Shown here one piece after another: positions 30,002 through 38,466 of a stretch of 64,000 bases of DNA. Numbering within the stretch: the stretch's first letter is position 1; every line of letters begins with the position of its first letter. The stretch is taken from the NCBI RefSeq assembly GCF_029525575.1, contig NZ_JAPDIA010000001.1:310001-374000 (forward strand), in the 5' to 3' direction. A model generated the notes under the pieces. It saw only the letters and a program-made list of their open reading frames with translations, was not told the origin of the DNA and searched no databases. The translations under genes were made by a program, and so were the position numbers. Source of the stretch: Cohnella rhizosphaerae (GTDB lineage Bacteria > Bacillota > Bacilli > Paenibacillales > Paenibacillaceae).

Positions 30002-31241
30002 TTAATATTTTTCTTCGGGCGAAGCGTTCATCTGCGCGGCGAGCTTGGCGACCTGCGCGGCGATTTGCTCCGACATGGCCGACGCCTCGCGGGAAGCCGT
30101 CTCGAGATGCTCGGTTCCTTTTGCGTTTACGGAGCTTTGCGCCCAGAGCCGGCCGAACGTCTCTTCCGCCTTGCGCACCTGCAGCATGCCGCGGTCCGCG
30201 CCCTCTTTGCCTTCGCGGACGTGCGCGGCCGCGGCCGCCGCAGAAGCCGCCATGCCGCCCAGCTGTTCGCGGATCTGGCCGGCCTGCGACTTCGTCTCGT
30301 CGGCGAGCTGGCGCACTTCTTGCGCGACGACGGCGAAGCCCAGTCCGTGAGCGCCGGCCCGCGCCGCTTCGATCTGGGCGTTGATCGCGAGCAGGTTGCA
30401 TTGATCCGCCAGCTGCGCGATCATCTTGGCGATGCCGACCGTGTCCGACACGCGGGCGAGCAGCTCGTCCACCGACTTGGCCTGGCGATCCGCGGTCTCC
30501 GTCCAGAGGCGGAAAAGTCCGAGCATCTCGGTCAAATCTTCCTTGCCGTGCTCCGCCAGCTCCGCGATCTCCAGACTCCCCCGCGCGAGACTCCGAAGCC
30601 TCGCCGGCCAACCGATCGACCGCGCCGCGAATGTCGCGCAGCATCCGTTCGGCGCCGCGCACCGTCGCCATCTGCCGTCCGGCGAGCTCCCTGCGAAGCA
30701 GCCGCGAGAGCTGAAGCAGGTCGCTGACCGTCAGCACGCCGTTAAAGACGCCGCCGTTCGTCATAATCACGGCATCGTAGATACGCTCTTCGTCGCGCGA
30801 CATCGCGCGGTCGATCAGCTCCTGCGGCGACAGATCGGTCTCGGCGATCATCGCCATGACGTCCGTCAGCTTCGAGACGGGCTTGTCCGCGAACAGCGGC
30901 ATGCCGTACAGCGAGCCGATTAACTTAAAGAAGCGATGACGCATGACGATGCCCGCGGGCTTGCCGGCCGCATGCACGACGACGACGCACTCGAGCTCCT
31001 GACGCCTGCGGAACAGCTCGGCGATCTCGCCGCAGGATTGCTCCGGCGACACCTGCGGGCAGGACCGGATCCAATCCGCCAGCGCGACCGACGGATAATG
31101 CTTGGGGAGCTCCGCAGGCTCGCTCTCGCGGAATTCGGACGCTGCTTCGGGCTCCGCGATCCGCGCTTCCGCTTTCGAGCGGGACGCCTCCGCGACTTCG
31201 GTTACCCGGGATTTCGCCTTTTCCAATAGAAGCAAACTCAT
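30002..31241 (-). CDS. Soluble CBS-domain methyl-accepting chemotaxis-type protein, frameshifted
   Basis: About 412 residues after repair, with no membrane helix. Residues about 60-185 look like a paired CBS domain (SCGEIAELFRRRQELECVVV, KPAGIVMRHRFF, YDAVIMTNGGVFNGVLTVSD), which binds nucleotides in other proteins. The C-terminal ~180 residues are a chemoreceptor signalling coiled coil with the hairpin tip AINAQIEAARAGAHGLGFAV followed by VAQEVRQLADETKSQA. The frame shifts at C5 30578-30582; one base fewer restores AGSLEIAELAEHGKEDLTEM. It presumably feeds CheA-CheW from the cytoplasm. It lies between the Pho box of pstS and the que operon terminator, on the same strand as pst but with its own unit. 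Ligand unknown. Confidence 0.88.
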
Positions 31242-31372
31242 GCTCCCAACCCCCCTATCCGCTGATCTTGACCCGCTCAGTTTATCAGCGGCTTGTCAAC
31301 CCGGCGTTAGTGGAAGTGCGGTGAAATGTAAATTATGCTATTTTTAACGAAAAGAACGAAAAATGCGAACGA

Positions 31373-31427
31373 CAAAAAAGGAGCCGGCTTCGCGTCGTCT
31401 CTTTTTTCGGACGGTCGAGCCGGCTCT
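31373..31427 (-). terminator. Rho-independent terminator after queF
   Basis: GAGCCGGCT and AGCCGGCTC pair across a long loop on the minus strand and are followed by CTTTTTTG; closes the queCDEF operon. Confidence 0.75.
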
Positions 31428-31457
31428 TGCGTATGGTATGGCCGCTTTCCGTTCAAC

Positions 31458-31961
31458 CTAACGGTTGTCGACCTTTTCCGGATATAGATCGTGGTTCATA
31501 AGCCGGTGCTCCGCCATCGCCTCGTACTTGGTGCCGGGCGCGCCCCAGTTGCAGTACGGATCGATGGAGACGCCGCCGCGCGGCGTGAACTTGCCCCATA
31601 CTTCGATATAACGGGGCGCCATCAGTTCGATCAGGTCGTTCATGATGATATTCATGCAATCCTCATGGAAGTCTCCGTGGTTGCGGAAGCTGAACAGGTA
31701 TAGCTTAAGCGACTTGCTTTCCACCATCTTGACGTCCGGGATATACGAAATATAGATCGTCGCGAAATCCGGCTGCCCCGTCATCGGGCACAGGCTCGTG
31801 AACTCGGGACAGTTGAATTTGACGAAATAATCTCTGCCCGGATGTTGATTGTCGAACGCTTCGAGCACCTCCGGCGCGTACGCGCTCAGGTACTGCGTGC
31901 CTTGATTGCCGAGGAGCGATACGCCCGCCAGCTCTTCCTTGCTTCTGCCCGTCATCATCAT
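31458..31961 (-). CDS. queF: NADPH-dependent 7-cyano-7-deazaguanine reductase QueF
   Basis: Reduces preQ0 to preQ1 in queuosine synthesis, 167 residues (short unimodular type). It shows the [20 protein letters not shown] block with the nucleophilic Cys and, further on, [21 protein letters not shown] with the substrate-binding Glu and the QueF motif. AGGAG precedes three consecutive ATG codons, so the exact start is uncertain by one or two residues. It is the last gene of the queC-queD-queE-queF operon, 10 bp after queE, under the preQ1 riboswitch. Confidence 0.97.
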   Translation of the reverse strand: MMMTGRSKEELAGVSLLGNQGTQYLSAYAPEVLEAFDNQHPGRDYFVKFNCPEFTSLCPMTGQPDFATIYISYIPDVKMVESKSLKLYLFSFRNHGDFHEDCMNIIMNDLIELMAPRYIEVWGKFTPRGGVSIDPYCNWGAPGTKYEAMAEHRLMNHDLYPEKVDNR

Positions 31962-31971
31962 CGTCTCCTAT

Positions 31972-32739
31972 TCATCGTTCTAAACGCCTTTTTTTGTTCC
32001 CCCATATCCACGTATGGAGCTGGGGCAGCACGTGGACGTCCCGCAGCCCCGGATCTGCGACGACCCGATCGACGAGCCATTCGTAGCGCTCGAGCAAATA
32101 CGGCAGCAGCCGCATCCGATCCTGCTCGCCCAGACGATCGTTGCCTGACTGCAAATAAAACGGGATGCCCGGATAGCGCCGATGAACTTCGGATGCGTAA
32201 GCCAGGTCGATCTCGTCAAAAATGACGACCTTCAGGCTGAAGCGGCGCCCGCCCTGCGCGAGGCGCAGGGCGATTCGCTCGAGCGCTCCCCAGTCGGTCG
32301 TCATGCCGGAGCTCGGCGGCTTGGGGGAGAGCGTCAGCTCGTCGATCTCCAAAAACCAGTCCTGCCATTTACTGCCCTGCGTTTCCAGGGCGACGGCCGC
32401 TCCGGCGGCTCGGAGCGCCGCGATCAGCGCCCCGAGCTGCGGCAGCAGCGCGGGATTGCCGCCCGACAGGGTCACGTGATCCGGCGCGGATCCGTCAAGC
32501 GCGGTCAGCTCCCGTATAATGTCGTCCGGCGTCAATTGCCGAATGTCGTCTTTGCCGGTGCCGTCCCAGGTAAACGCCGAATCGCACCAGCTGCAGCGGT
32601 AATCGCAGCCGGCGGTCCGCACGAATCTCGTCTTTCGGCCGACGACCATGCCTTCTCCCTGCACCGTCGGGCCGAATATTTCCATAACGGGAATGCGGGC
32701 TGCGCGGCTCGCCGGATCGTTCGCGGCTTGCTTAAGCAT
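31972..32739 (-). CDS. queE: 7-carboxy-7-deazaguanine synthase QueE
   Basis: Radical SAM enzyme that converts 6-carboxy-tetrahydropterin to 7-carboxy-7-deazaguanine, 255 residues. The iron-sulfur cluster motif is AGCDYRCSWCDSAF (CxxxCxxC form: Cys at DYRCSWC with an earlier Cys). Substrate and SAM regions include EIFGPTVQGEGMVVGRKTRF and HVTLSGGNPALL. ATG 32739 overlaps the end of queD by eight bases, which supports it; longer in-frame readings extend into queD and are not credible. Confidence 0.96.
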   Translation of the reverse strand: MLKQAANDPASRAARIPVMEIFGPTVQGEGMVVGRKTRFVRTAGCDYRCSWCDSAFTWDGTGKDDIRQLTPDDIIRELTALDGSAPDHVTLSGGNPALLPQLGALIAALRAAGAAVALETQGSKWQDWFLEIDELTLSPKPPSSGMTTDWGALERIALRLAQGGRRFSLKVVIFDEIDLAYASEVHRRYPGIPFYLQSGNDRLGEQDRMRLLPYLLERYEWLVDRVVADPGLRDVHVLPQLHTWIWGNKKRRLER

Positions 32740-33196
32740 GAGCGTCACCCGCCGGCCGCCTGGACACTTTCGGCCATGGCCGATAGACGCAGTAGCTGGT
32801 CGGCGTCTCCCGCAGGAACACCTGCAGACAGACGGCATGGTTGGACTTCTCGTCCAGATAGCGCTGCACAAGCTCGCAGATCGTTTTCGCCACGACCTCC
32901 GTCGTCGGGAAGCGATTCGGATCGTCCGCGCCGAAGCTGTCCGTATCGTCGTTCAGCACCGTATGGTCGAAGCGTGCGTGGATGAGCGTCTTTATATCGG
33001 AGAAATTCACGAGAAAACCCGCTTCGTCCAGCGTATCTCCGGCCACGGTCACGTTGGCGAAGTACGTATGGCCGTGCATGCGGCTGCATTTGCCGGCGGA
33101 GACGGCCGGCACGAAGTGCGCCGCGGCGAATTGCAGATCCTTGTTCAGCTCGTAGCGGTAAGGATGCGGGGCCACCGGATAGATCTGCTGCAGCAT
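32732..33196 (-). CDS. queD: 6-carboxy-5,6,7,8-tetrahydropterin synthase QueD
   Basis: Converts dihydroneopterin triphosphate to 6-carboxy-tetrahydropterin, 154 residues. Zinc ligands are the His in FAAAHFVP and HGHTYFANV; the catalytic Cys lies in AGKCSRMHGH. LIHARFDHTVLND and PTTEVVAKTICELV are also typical of the family. Its ATG overlaps the queC stop (TGATG), and its end overlaps queE. A short tail after SYCVYRPWPK is rich in basic residues. Confidence 0.96.
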   Translation of the reverse strand: MLQQIYPVAPHPYRYELNKDLQFAAAHFVPAVSAGKCSRMHGHTYFANVTVAGDTLDEAGFLVNFSDIKTLIHARFDHTVLNDDTDSFGADDPNRFPTTEVVAKTICELVQRYLDEKSNHAVCLQVFLRETPTSYCVYRPWPKVSRRPAGDAHA

Positions 33197-33861
33197 CAGC
33201 GTACGTCCTCCCTTCCGGACTCGCGAAGATAGGTCGCCAAGCCGTTCGCTCGCAGCCTGCAGGCCGGACATTCGCCGCAGCCGGCGGCCGGAATGCCGTT
33301 GTAGCAGGTCAGGGTGCGGTCCCTGACGAATTCGAACGCGCCGAGCCTGTCCGCCAGCTCCCACGTCTGCGCCTTGTTCAGCCACATGAGCGGCGTATCG
33401 ATGACGAACGGATAATCCATTGCCAGATTCAGCGTCACGTTCAGCGATTTGACGAACACGTCGCGGCAGTCCGGGTAGCCGCTGAAGTCAGTCTCGCAGA
33501 CGCCCGTCACGATGTGCTTCGCGCCCACCTGCTTGGCCAGCACGGCGGCGAAGCTTAAGAAGAGCAGGTTGCGCCCGTCCACGAACGTCGTCGGAAGTGC
33601 GCCTTCTTCCTGCTTAATCTCGATATCGCCGCGTGTGAGCGCGTTCGGCGCGAGCTGCCCGAGCAGCGACATGTCGAGCAGATGATGTCTGACGCCCAGC
33701 GCTTCGGAGATGGCGGAGGCGATCTCCGTCTCCAGCGCGTGCCGCTGACCGTATTGAAAGGTTACCGTTTCCACTTCCGCGAAGTTTTCCTTCGCCCAGA
33801 ACAGACAGGTCGTGCTGTCCTGGCCGCCGCTGAAGACGACGACCGCTTTTTCCTGTTTCAT
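33196..33861 (-). CDS. queC: 7-cyano-7-deazaguanine synthase QueC
   Basis: ATP-dependent nitrile-forming enzyme that makes preQ0, 221 residues. The PP-loop is [17 protein letters not shown], and the C-terminal zinc site is [20 protein letters not shown] chose ATG 33861 because GAGGAG lies nine bases upstream; the in-frame ATG at 33885 would place that site inside the gene. It is the first gene of the operon and lies about 140 bp downstream of the preQ1-I riboswitch. Confidence 0.96.
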   Translation of the reverse strand: MKQEKAVVVFSGGQDSTTCLFWAKENFAEVETVTFQYGQRHALETEIASAISEALGVRHHLLDMSLLGQLAPNALTRGDIEIKQEEGALPTTFVDGRNLLFLSFAAVLAKQVGAKHIVTGVCETDFSGYPDCRDVFVKSLNVTLNLAMDYPFVIDTPLMWLNKAQTWELADRLGAFEFVRDRTLTCYNGIPAAGCGECPACRLRANGLATYLRESGREDVR

Positions 33862-33916
33862 CGCTATACGCTCCTCGTCGGGCATCAGGAGAGCGATCTT
33901 TGAATTCCCGTTGCTA

Positions 33917-33958
33917 AAGAAACGGCGCGAAGCGGGCCTATAGCCGCTTCGCGCCGAA
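33917..33958 (-). other. Second leader hairpin before queC
   Basis: A 13-pair stem (CGGCGCGAAGCGG with CCGCTTCGCGCCG around CTATAGGC) followed by TTTCTTT, lying between the riboswitch terminator and queC. It could be a second intrinsic terminator or a stabilising structure. Confidence 0.6.
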
Positions 33959-33961
33959 CGT

Positions 33962-33994
33962 CAAAAACGGCAGCGCCCGATACGGGCCGCCGCT
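33962..33994 (-). terminator. Terminator of the preQ1 riboswitch expression platform
   Basis: On the minus strand GGCGGCCCG-TAT-CGGGCGCTGCC followed by TTTTTG, directly after the riboswitch. Ligand binding probably favours this hairpin and stops queCDEF transcription. Confidence 0.7.
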
Positions 33995-34000
33995 TTTGCA

Positions 34001-34035
34001 TAGTTTTTTATAGAGGGAGTTCGCGAACCTCTCCC
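34001..34035 (-). promoter_or_regulatory. preQ1-I riboswitch
   Basis: The minus strand reads GGGAGAGGTTCGCGAACTCC and then CTCTATAAAAAACTATG. It matches the class I preQ1 aptamer: P1 AGAGG with CTCT, loop containing the CTCC/preQ1 pairing segment, and the A-rich tail AUAAAAAACUA that forms the pseudoknot. It precedes queCDEF, whose products make preQ1, so negative feedback is expected. A possible -10 (TATAGT) lies at 34105-34111. Confidence 0.93.
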
Positions 34036-34205
34036 GGCGCTGCCGGCCGACCGTACGAATGTATGGCGGCCTTGCCCGGATTTATTCTTTAGTTGTACGG
34101 TAGGTACTATACCACACCTTCGCCGGGCATAGCCAGAGGGTATTATTGTGCGGCGGAATCGATGGGATCGGACGATAGGCGCGCCGGCGTCAGCAAGCGA
34201 TCCGT

Positions 34206-35493
34206 TTAGTCCGTCTCCGGCCCCGACGCAGTCGCGCCCGCAGTCCCTCCTGCTTTCACCGTAGGATCGTCCGCTTTGGCCTGCAAAAATCCGGAAGGCA
34301 GCGCATCCCCCCCAGCTCAGCTGCCGATCCTCCACGAACCGCGACATTTTCGTCTCGAAGAAAGAAGGCTTTGTCTCCCAGACCGACTTGGGCACGGTCA
34401 GAACGAAGCGTCCTTCCTTGTCCGGGATGGTGACGGTATAGACGGTCCCTTGCGGTACGCGAAGTCCCGCCAGCACGCCCATGTACATCGCGCCGGGCGA
34501 GGTGACGCTGACGAGCGTCGGCGGCTTGTCGTCGATGACCGTGCCTTCGTCCGGCAGCGCAATATTGATCTGAACGCTTGTATTCTCGGGAATATGGAAT
34601 ACCCGGTTGTCCGGCAGCGTGTATCGCGTCGTGCCGATCGTGACGCTCAGGTTCGTGCCCTCGTCCTGCTCCGGCAAGTAGAAGAGCTCATACCGGCCTT
34701 CGGCGTCCGTCGGGGTCGACTTGCCGAACCCTTCGCCTTCGTCCCTGTCGATCCACACGACGGCATCCTTTACGGGAGATCCGTCCGCGTTCGTCACCTT
34801 GCCGCCGATCCGGTATTTGTCTACTTGAAAAAACGTGACGACGTCTCCGGGATCGGATACGATCCGCGCATGCACCTCGACCTCGCCTTCCTTGCCCGGC
34901 GCGTCGGCCGTCCGCGTAATCTCGATCGGATAATAGACGCTGTATGAAGCTTCGGCCTGCAGCAGCGCGCCGGCGGTTTGGTCGTCCAGCGACTCGCCTC
35001 CCGCCCGGGCGCGATCGACGGAGACGACCTTGACCGGCGTCTCGGACAGCAGGCTTCGGTCCACGCTCAGTTCGAACGAGCCGTCCTCCGCGGTGACGAT
35101 ATCCCGCTTGCTGGCGCCGGCATGGATGACGGCGCCGGCTACCGGAAGGTCGCCCACCTTGAGCGTTCCGCTCATCGCGGCCATATGCGAGCCGTCTTCC
35201 TTCCACTGACTCAGCGTGAACGATTCTCGTTCGAGCGCAAGCGCCGCGCCCGTACCCGCTTCGGTGACGGTGCCCGCTTCGGCGTCCGATCCCGCTTCTT
35301 CCTTGGTGTCTAAGACGCTGCCGGACTCCCCGCCTAAGCCCTTGGCGCCATCCGCGGCCGCGCTCGCCGAGCCGGCTATCGCCGTACCCGACGATTCTGA
35401 GGCCCGCATGTCGTTCGTATTTGCATGGCCGGAACACCCGGTCAAGCCGACTGCAAGCATGGAACATACAATCAGGGTCCATCGATTTTTCAT
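34206..35493 (-). CDS. Lipoprotein with carboxypeptidase-regulatory-like domains, frameshifted
   Basis: Secreted lipoprotein, about 428 residues after repair. The signal peptide ends in VGLTGCSG (lipobox), followed by a Ser/Ala/Gly/Glu-rich linker of about 70 residues. Two or three beta-sandwich units follow, of the carboxypeptidase regulatory-like kind (GTLKVGDLPVAGAVIHAGAS, TAEDGSFELSVDRSLL, and GKVTNADGSPVKDAVVWIDR with TDAEGRYELFYLP). A final strand-rich part (PDKEGRFVLTVPKSVWETKP) ends in DALPSGFLQAKADDPTVKAG and a few small residues. The frame breaks at C7 34307-34313; one base fewer gives the stop at 34206. It is adjacent to and on the same strand as the quinoprotein gene. Function unknown; adhesion or display is possible. 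Confidence 0.8.
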
Positions 35494-35518
35494 GCGACAC
35501 GCTCCCCCTCTCCAAATG

Positions 35519-35551
35519 CAAACGGGGTGCCGGAGGCACCCCGTCCGTTTC
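35519..35551 (-). terminator. Hairpin terminator after the quinoprotein gene
   Basis: GGGGTGCC-TCC-GGCACCCC on the minus strand, followed by GTTTGCATTTG. The T-run is imperfect. Confidence 0.55.
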
Positions 35552-35566
35552 TAACGGCAACTGCGC

Positions 35567-37399
35567 TTATTTGTCCTCATTGTCGGTTTTTTTTGTCCGT
35601 ATTGTCGCTGTTTTTCGTATTGTCGTCATTGGCGTTGTGCGCGCTGCCCGTATCGGCGGTACCCGCCTTGCCCTGCGTCTTGTCACCGCCGAGACCGAAT
35701 ACATATACCTTCGGCTTCGTGCCGCCGGATGTAAATGTAAGATAAGACTTGCCGTCAACTTTGAAAACGGCGGGAGCGGCTTGAATGTTGTCGCCCGAGG
35801 TTTGGAACGTCCAGATGACTTTGCCCGACTTGATGTCCAACGCATTGATCTTGCCGTCCAGCTCCCCGTAGAAGGCGATGCCGGAATCGGTGCTCGTCAA
35901 GCCGCCGCGCATCGCGTCCTTGGTCTTGACCTGATAGGCTTGCTTGCCCGTATCGACGTTCATCGCCGTAATCGTGCCGTAAGACTCCACGTTTGCGGGC
36001 GTTTCGCCGAGCGACGTTCCGAAGGCTTGGGCGCCTGGCGAATCCGGCGTGGACGCCTCGTCCTGGCTCTTGGCCGATTTGATCAAGGACGGCGATTCAA
36101 TGCCCGGAATCAGGACGTAGTTCGTCTCCGGGTCATAAGTCTCCGGCGCATAGTTCTCGCCGCCGAGCACGCCCGGATAGACGAGTACGCCTTCCGGGGT
36201 CGGCTTCGGATGCTGGATCTTGGCGAAAGGAATGCCGTCCCAGACAACGTCGCCCGTCTTCGCGTCCCAGGCGAACCACTGGCCGGACTTGCCGCCTTCC
36301 ACGACGATCTTTTTCTTCTGCCCTTTGACCGTCGCGTTCAAAATCATCGGGGGAGGCTGCGGCGTCATAGTCCCACAGATCGTGGCTGATCTCCTGCTTC
36401 GCCCAGATCAGCTTGCCCGTGGCGGCTTCGACCGCCACGACGGAGTCCGTGTAGGGATTGTTGCCCGGGCGGTCCGCGCCGTAAAAGTCCGGGGCCGGGT
36501 TGCCGACCGCAAAGTACATGATGCCGGTCTCTTCGTCGATCGCCGGCGGATTCCATACCGCTCCGCCCCCCTGGAATTTGCTGTTCGCCAGCCAGTCCTG
36601 GCCTTTGGGCGGAACCGTCCAGAACGGCGAGTCCCAGGCCGGCGTCAGATCGCTCGCCTTATAGGCGGCGACGAAGCCGCGAACGCCGTTGTCGCCGCCG
36701 CTGCTGCCGATATACACATTGCCCTTGTAGTAGATCGGCGCGGTCGTCTCATAGTAGCCGGCTTCCAGCGTCACGCCCTCGATCGAATCGGAAAGCTTGA
36801 TCATCTTCACCAGGTCGCCCGTCTTCTGATCCAGCGCGACGAGCTGGTTATCGATCGTCAGCATGAATACTTTGCCTTCGCCGACGGCGACGCCGCGATT
36901 GGCGATGATTCCAGCTTTGCTGAAGGTGGCCGCTTGCTCCGCCGGCGGCTTCCAATGCCAGATCTGCCCGCCCGTGACGGCATCGAAGGCAAACACTTGG
37001 TTGCCTGACGTCGTCACGTAGATGACGCCGTCGACGACGACGGGATACGACTGGTTGCCGTTTTTGACATCGGCATCTAGCTTTTTTGAACTCGGCGGAC
37101 CAGATAACCCCTAGCTCCGATACATTGTCCTTGGTAATTTCCGTATACGGCGCATGGCGCGTATTGCCAAGATCGTAGCCGTACGTAGGGAAATTATCGA
37201 ATTGCGTGCCCGTTACCGTTGCCGGGGCCGAGGCGCTCGCGCTTGCCGATGCGGTCGCGGAAGCGGTCGCAGACGCGGTTGCCGAGTTGGCAGCGCTCGC
37301 CGAAGGGGAGGCGCCGGACTTCGAATCGCCTCCGCTGCACGCGCCGAGCGCCAGGCTGGCGGCCAGCAAAGCGCCGGCTGTTGCGTATGACTTCTTCAT
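35567..37399 (-). CDS. Secreted PQQ-binding-like beta-propeller lipoprotein (quinoprotein dehydrogenase family), frameshifted
   Basis: About 609 residues after repair. The signal peptide ends LALGACSG (lipobox) and is followed by a Ser/Ala/Thr linker. The rest resembles PQQ-dependent alcohol dehydrogenases: RHAPYTEITKDNVSELGVIW at the start of the propeller, VIYVTTSGNQVFAFDAVTG, MYFAVGNPAPDFYGADRPGN, and SHDLWDYDAAASPMILN. The tail is Asp/Asn/Lys-rich. Three one-base excesses break it: T6 37082-37087, G5 36349-36353 and T8 35587-35594; repaired length is an exact multiple of three. ATG 37399 follows GGAGG at 10 nt. The adjacent-Cys ring of classical methanol dehydrogenase is not seen, and the catalytic Asp position reads Glu or Ala, so oxidase activity is unproven. 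A divergent CuA lipoprotein lies upstream. Confidence 0.85.
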
Positions 37400-37674
37400 T
37401 CCGTTTAGTCCTCCTTTTTTAGTCAACTTGCTTTTAACGTCAACAAGCCCAAGGCTGCCTTCTCAGGTCGGCAGCCTTCTGCGGGCGTCACTGCTATCTA
37501 CCCTTCGTCGGAGCTTTTAAAGCGGCAACAAGCGCGATTTTTGTCGAAAGGTGCGGAAGGCAAAGATTAAAAGGCCGCCTTAACGGGTAGGAAGGTTTTA
37601 CGCGAACAGCCAGGGAACAATCGCATTCCTCGACTTCGATTTGCGGCATAACATCCTTAGGAGGTTTTCATGCT

Positions 37675-38116
37675 ATGAAAAAGGGAAACAAGAAAACGTA
37701 CTTGTTCTTCGCTCTCGTCGCCATTGCGGCCTTTTTTTGTGCTGAGCGCATGCGGCAATAACGGCAACGACAATGCCGCTTCAAGCTCGGACGCGCCGGC
37801 GAGCGCTTCCTCTTCCGCCTCCGCGCCAGCATCGGGAGGCGCCTCGGGCGGCACGACGCAGGAGATTACCGTGCATGCCAAAAACTTCGAATTTGACAAG
37901 AAAGAAATCAAGCTGCACGTGGGCGATACGGTCAAGCTGACGCTCGAGAACACGGACGGCGTTCACGGTCTTGAGGTCCCAGACTTCAACGTGAACATCA
38001 AAAACGGCGAAACGGCCACCTTCACGGTCGACAAAGCCGGCACCTACGACTTTAACTGCTCCGTTCAATGCGGCTCCGGCCATGACAACATGACAGGGCA
38101 AATTATCGTAGAATAA
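37675..38116 (+). CDS. CuA-type cupredoxin lipoprotein (COX2-like), frameshifted
   Basis: Small copper protein attached to the outer membrane face, about 146 residues after repair. The signal peptide is YLFFALVAIAAFFVLSACG (lipobox), then an Asn/Ser/Ala linker and one cupredoxin domain. The ligand set of a binuclear CuA site is complete: His in GVHGLEVPDF, then the loop DFNCSVQCGSGHDNM with two Cys, His and Met. The frame breaks in T7 37732-37738. ATG 37675 follows AGGAGG at 10 nt. It is transcribed divergently from the quinoprotein gene with 275 bp between. Electron transfer between the two is inferred from position and cofactors. Confidence 0.88.
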
Positions 38117-38158
38117 GAATAAGGTGCCGATTCGAACGCCGATACGCACAAACAAAAG

Positions 38159-38195
38159 AGGACCCTCCCGCCGAAGCGGAGGGCCCTTTTTTTGT
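38159..38195 (+). terminator. Rho-independent terminator after the cupredoxin gene
   Basis: GGACCCTCC-GCCGAAGC-GGAGGGCCC stem followed by seven T. Confidence 0.9.
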
Positions 38196-38200
38196 TTGTG

Positions 38201-38391
38201 CATCCCACTATCCCATTGACTCAGTTTTTCCTTTCCGCTATCCCACTATCCCACCGACTCAGTTTTCGGTTCAGCATCCCACTATCCCATCGACTCAGCG
38301 AGTTTGAGTTTCCGGCATTTTAATAATCGCGGACCTTTGCATGACATTTCGTTTGGAATGATCTTATCTGAGCCGATGGGATAATGGGATG
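38201..38391. mobile_element. Miniature inverted-repeat element B (191 bp) with three tandem left ends
   Basis: Three direct copies of CATCCCACTATCCCAYYGAC-TCAG start at 38201, 38238 and 38275 (37-bp spacing). One inverted copy, CTGAGCCGATGGGATAATGG-GATG, closes the element at 38368-38391. The ends match elements A and C and the transposase element. It lies between convergent genes and has no reading frame. Confidence 0.7.
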
Positions 38392-38466
38392 AACGAAAAA
38401 AAACAATCCCCCGGCACAAAAAGCCGGGGGACCGCATTTCGCGGGCGATACGCCGCAGAAACTACT

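Noticed and set aside
28874-30727. 617-residue plus-strand open frame opposite pstS and the chemoreceptor gene
   Set aside because: Antisense to two clear genes and biased in composition; an effect of high GC.
37400-37674. Gene in the quinoprotein-cupredoxin gap
   Set aside because: No frame with a ribosome-binding site; it is best read as a divergent promoter region.
38201-38298. CRISPR array
   Set aside because: Three repeats at 37-bp spacing, but spacers are only 13 bp and similar, the repeat matches the ends of a dispersed element, and no cas genes are present.
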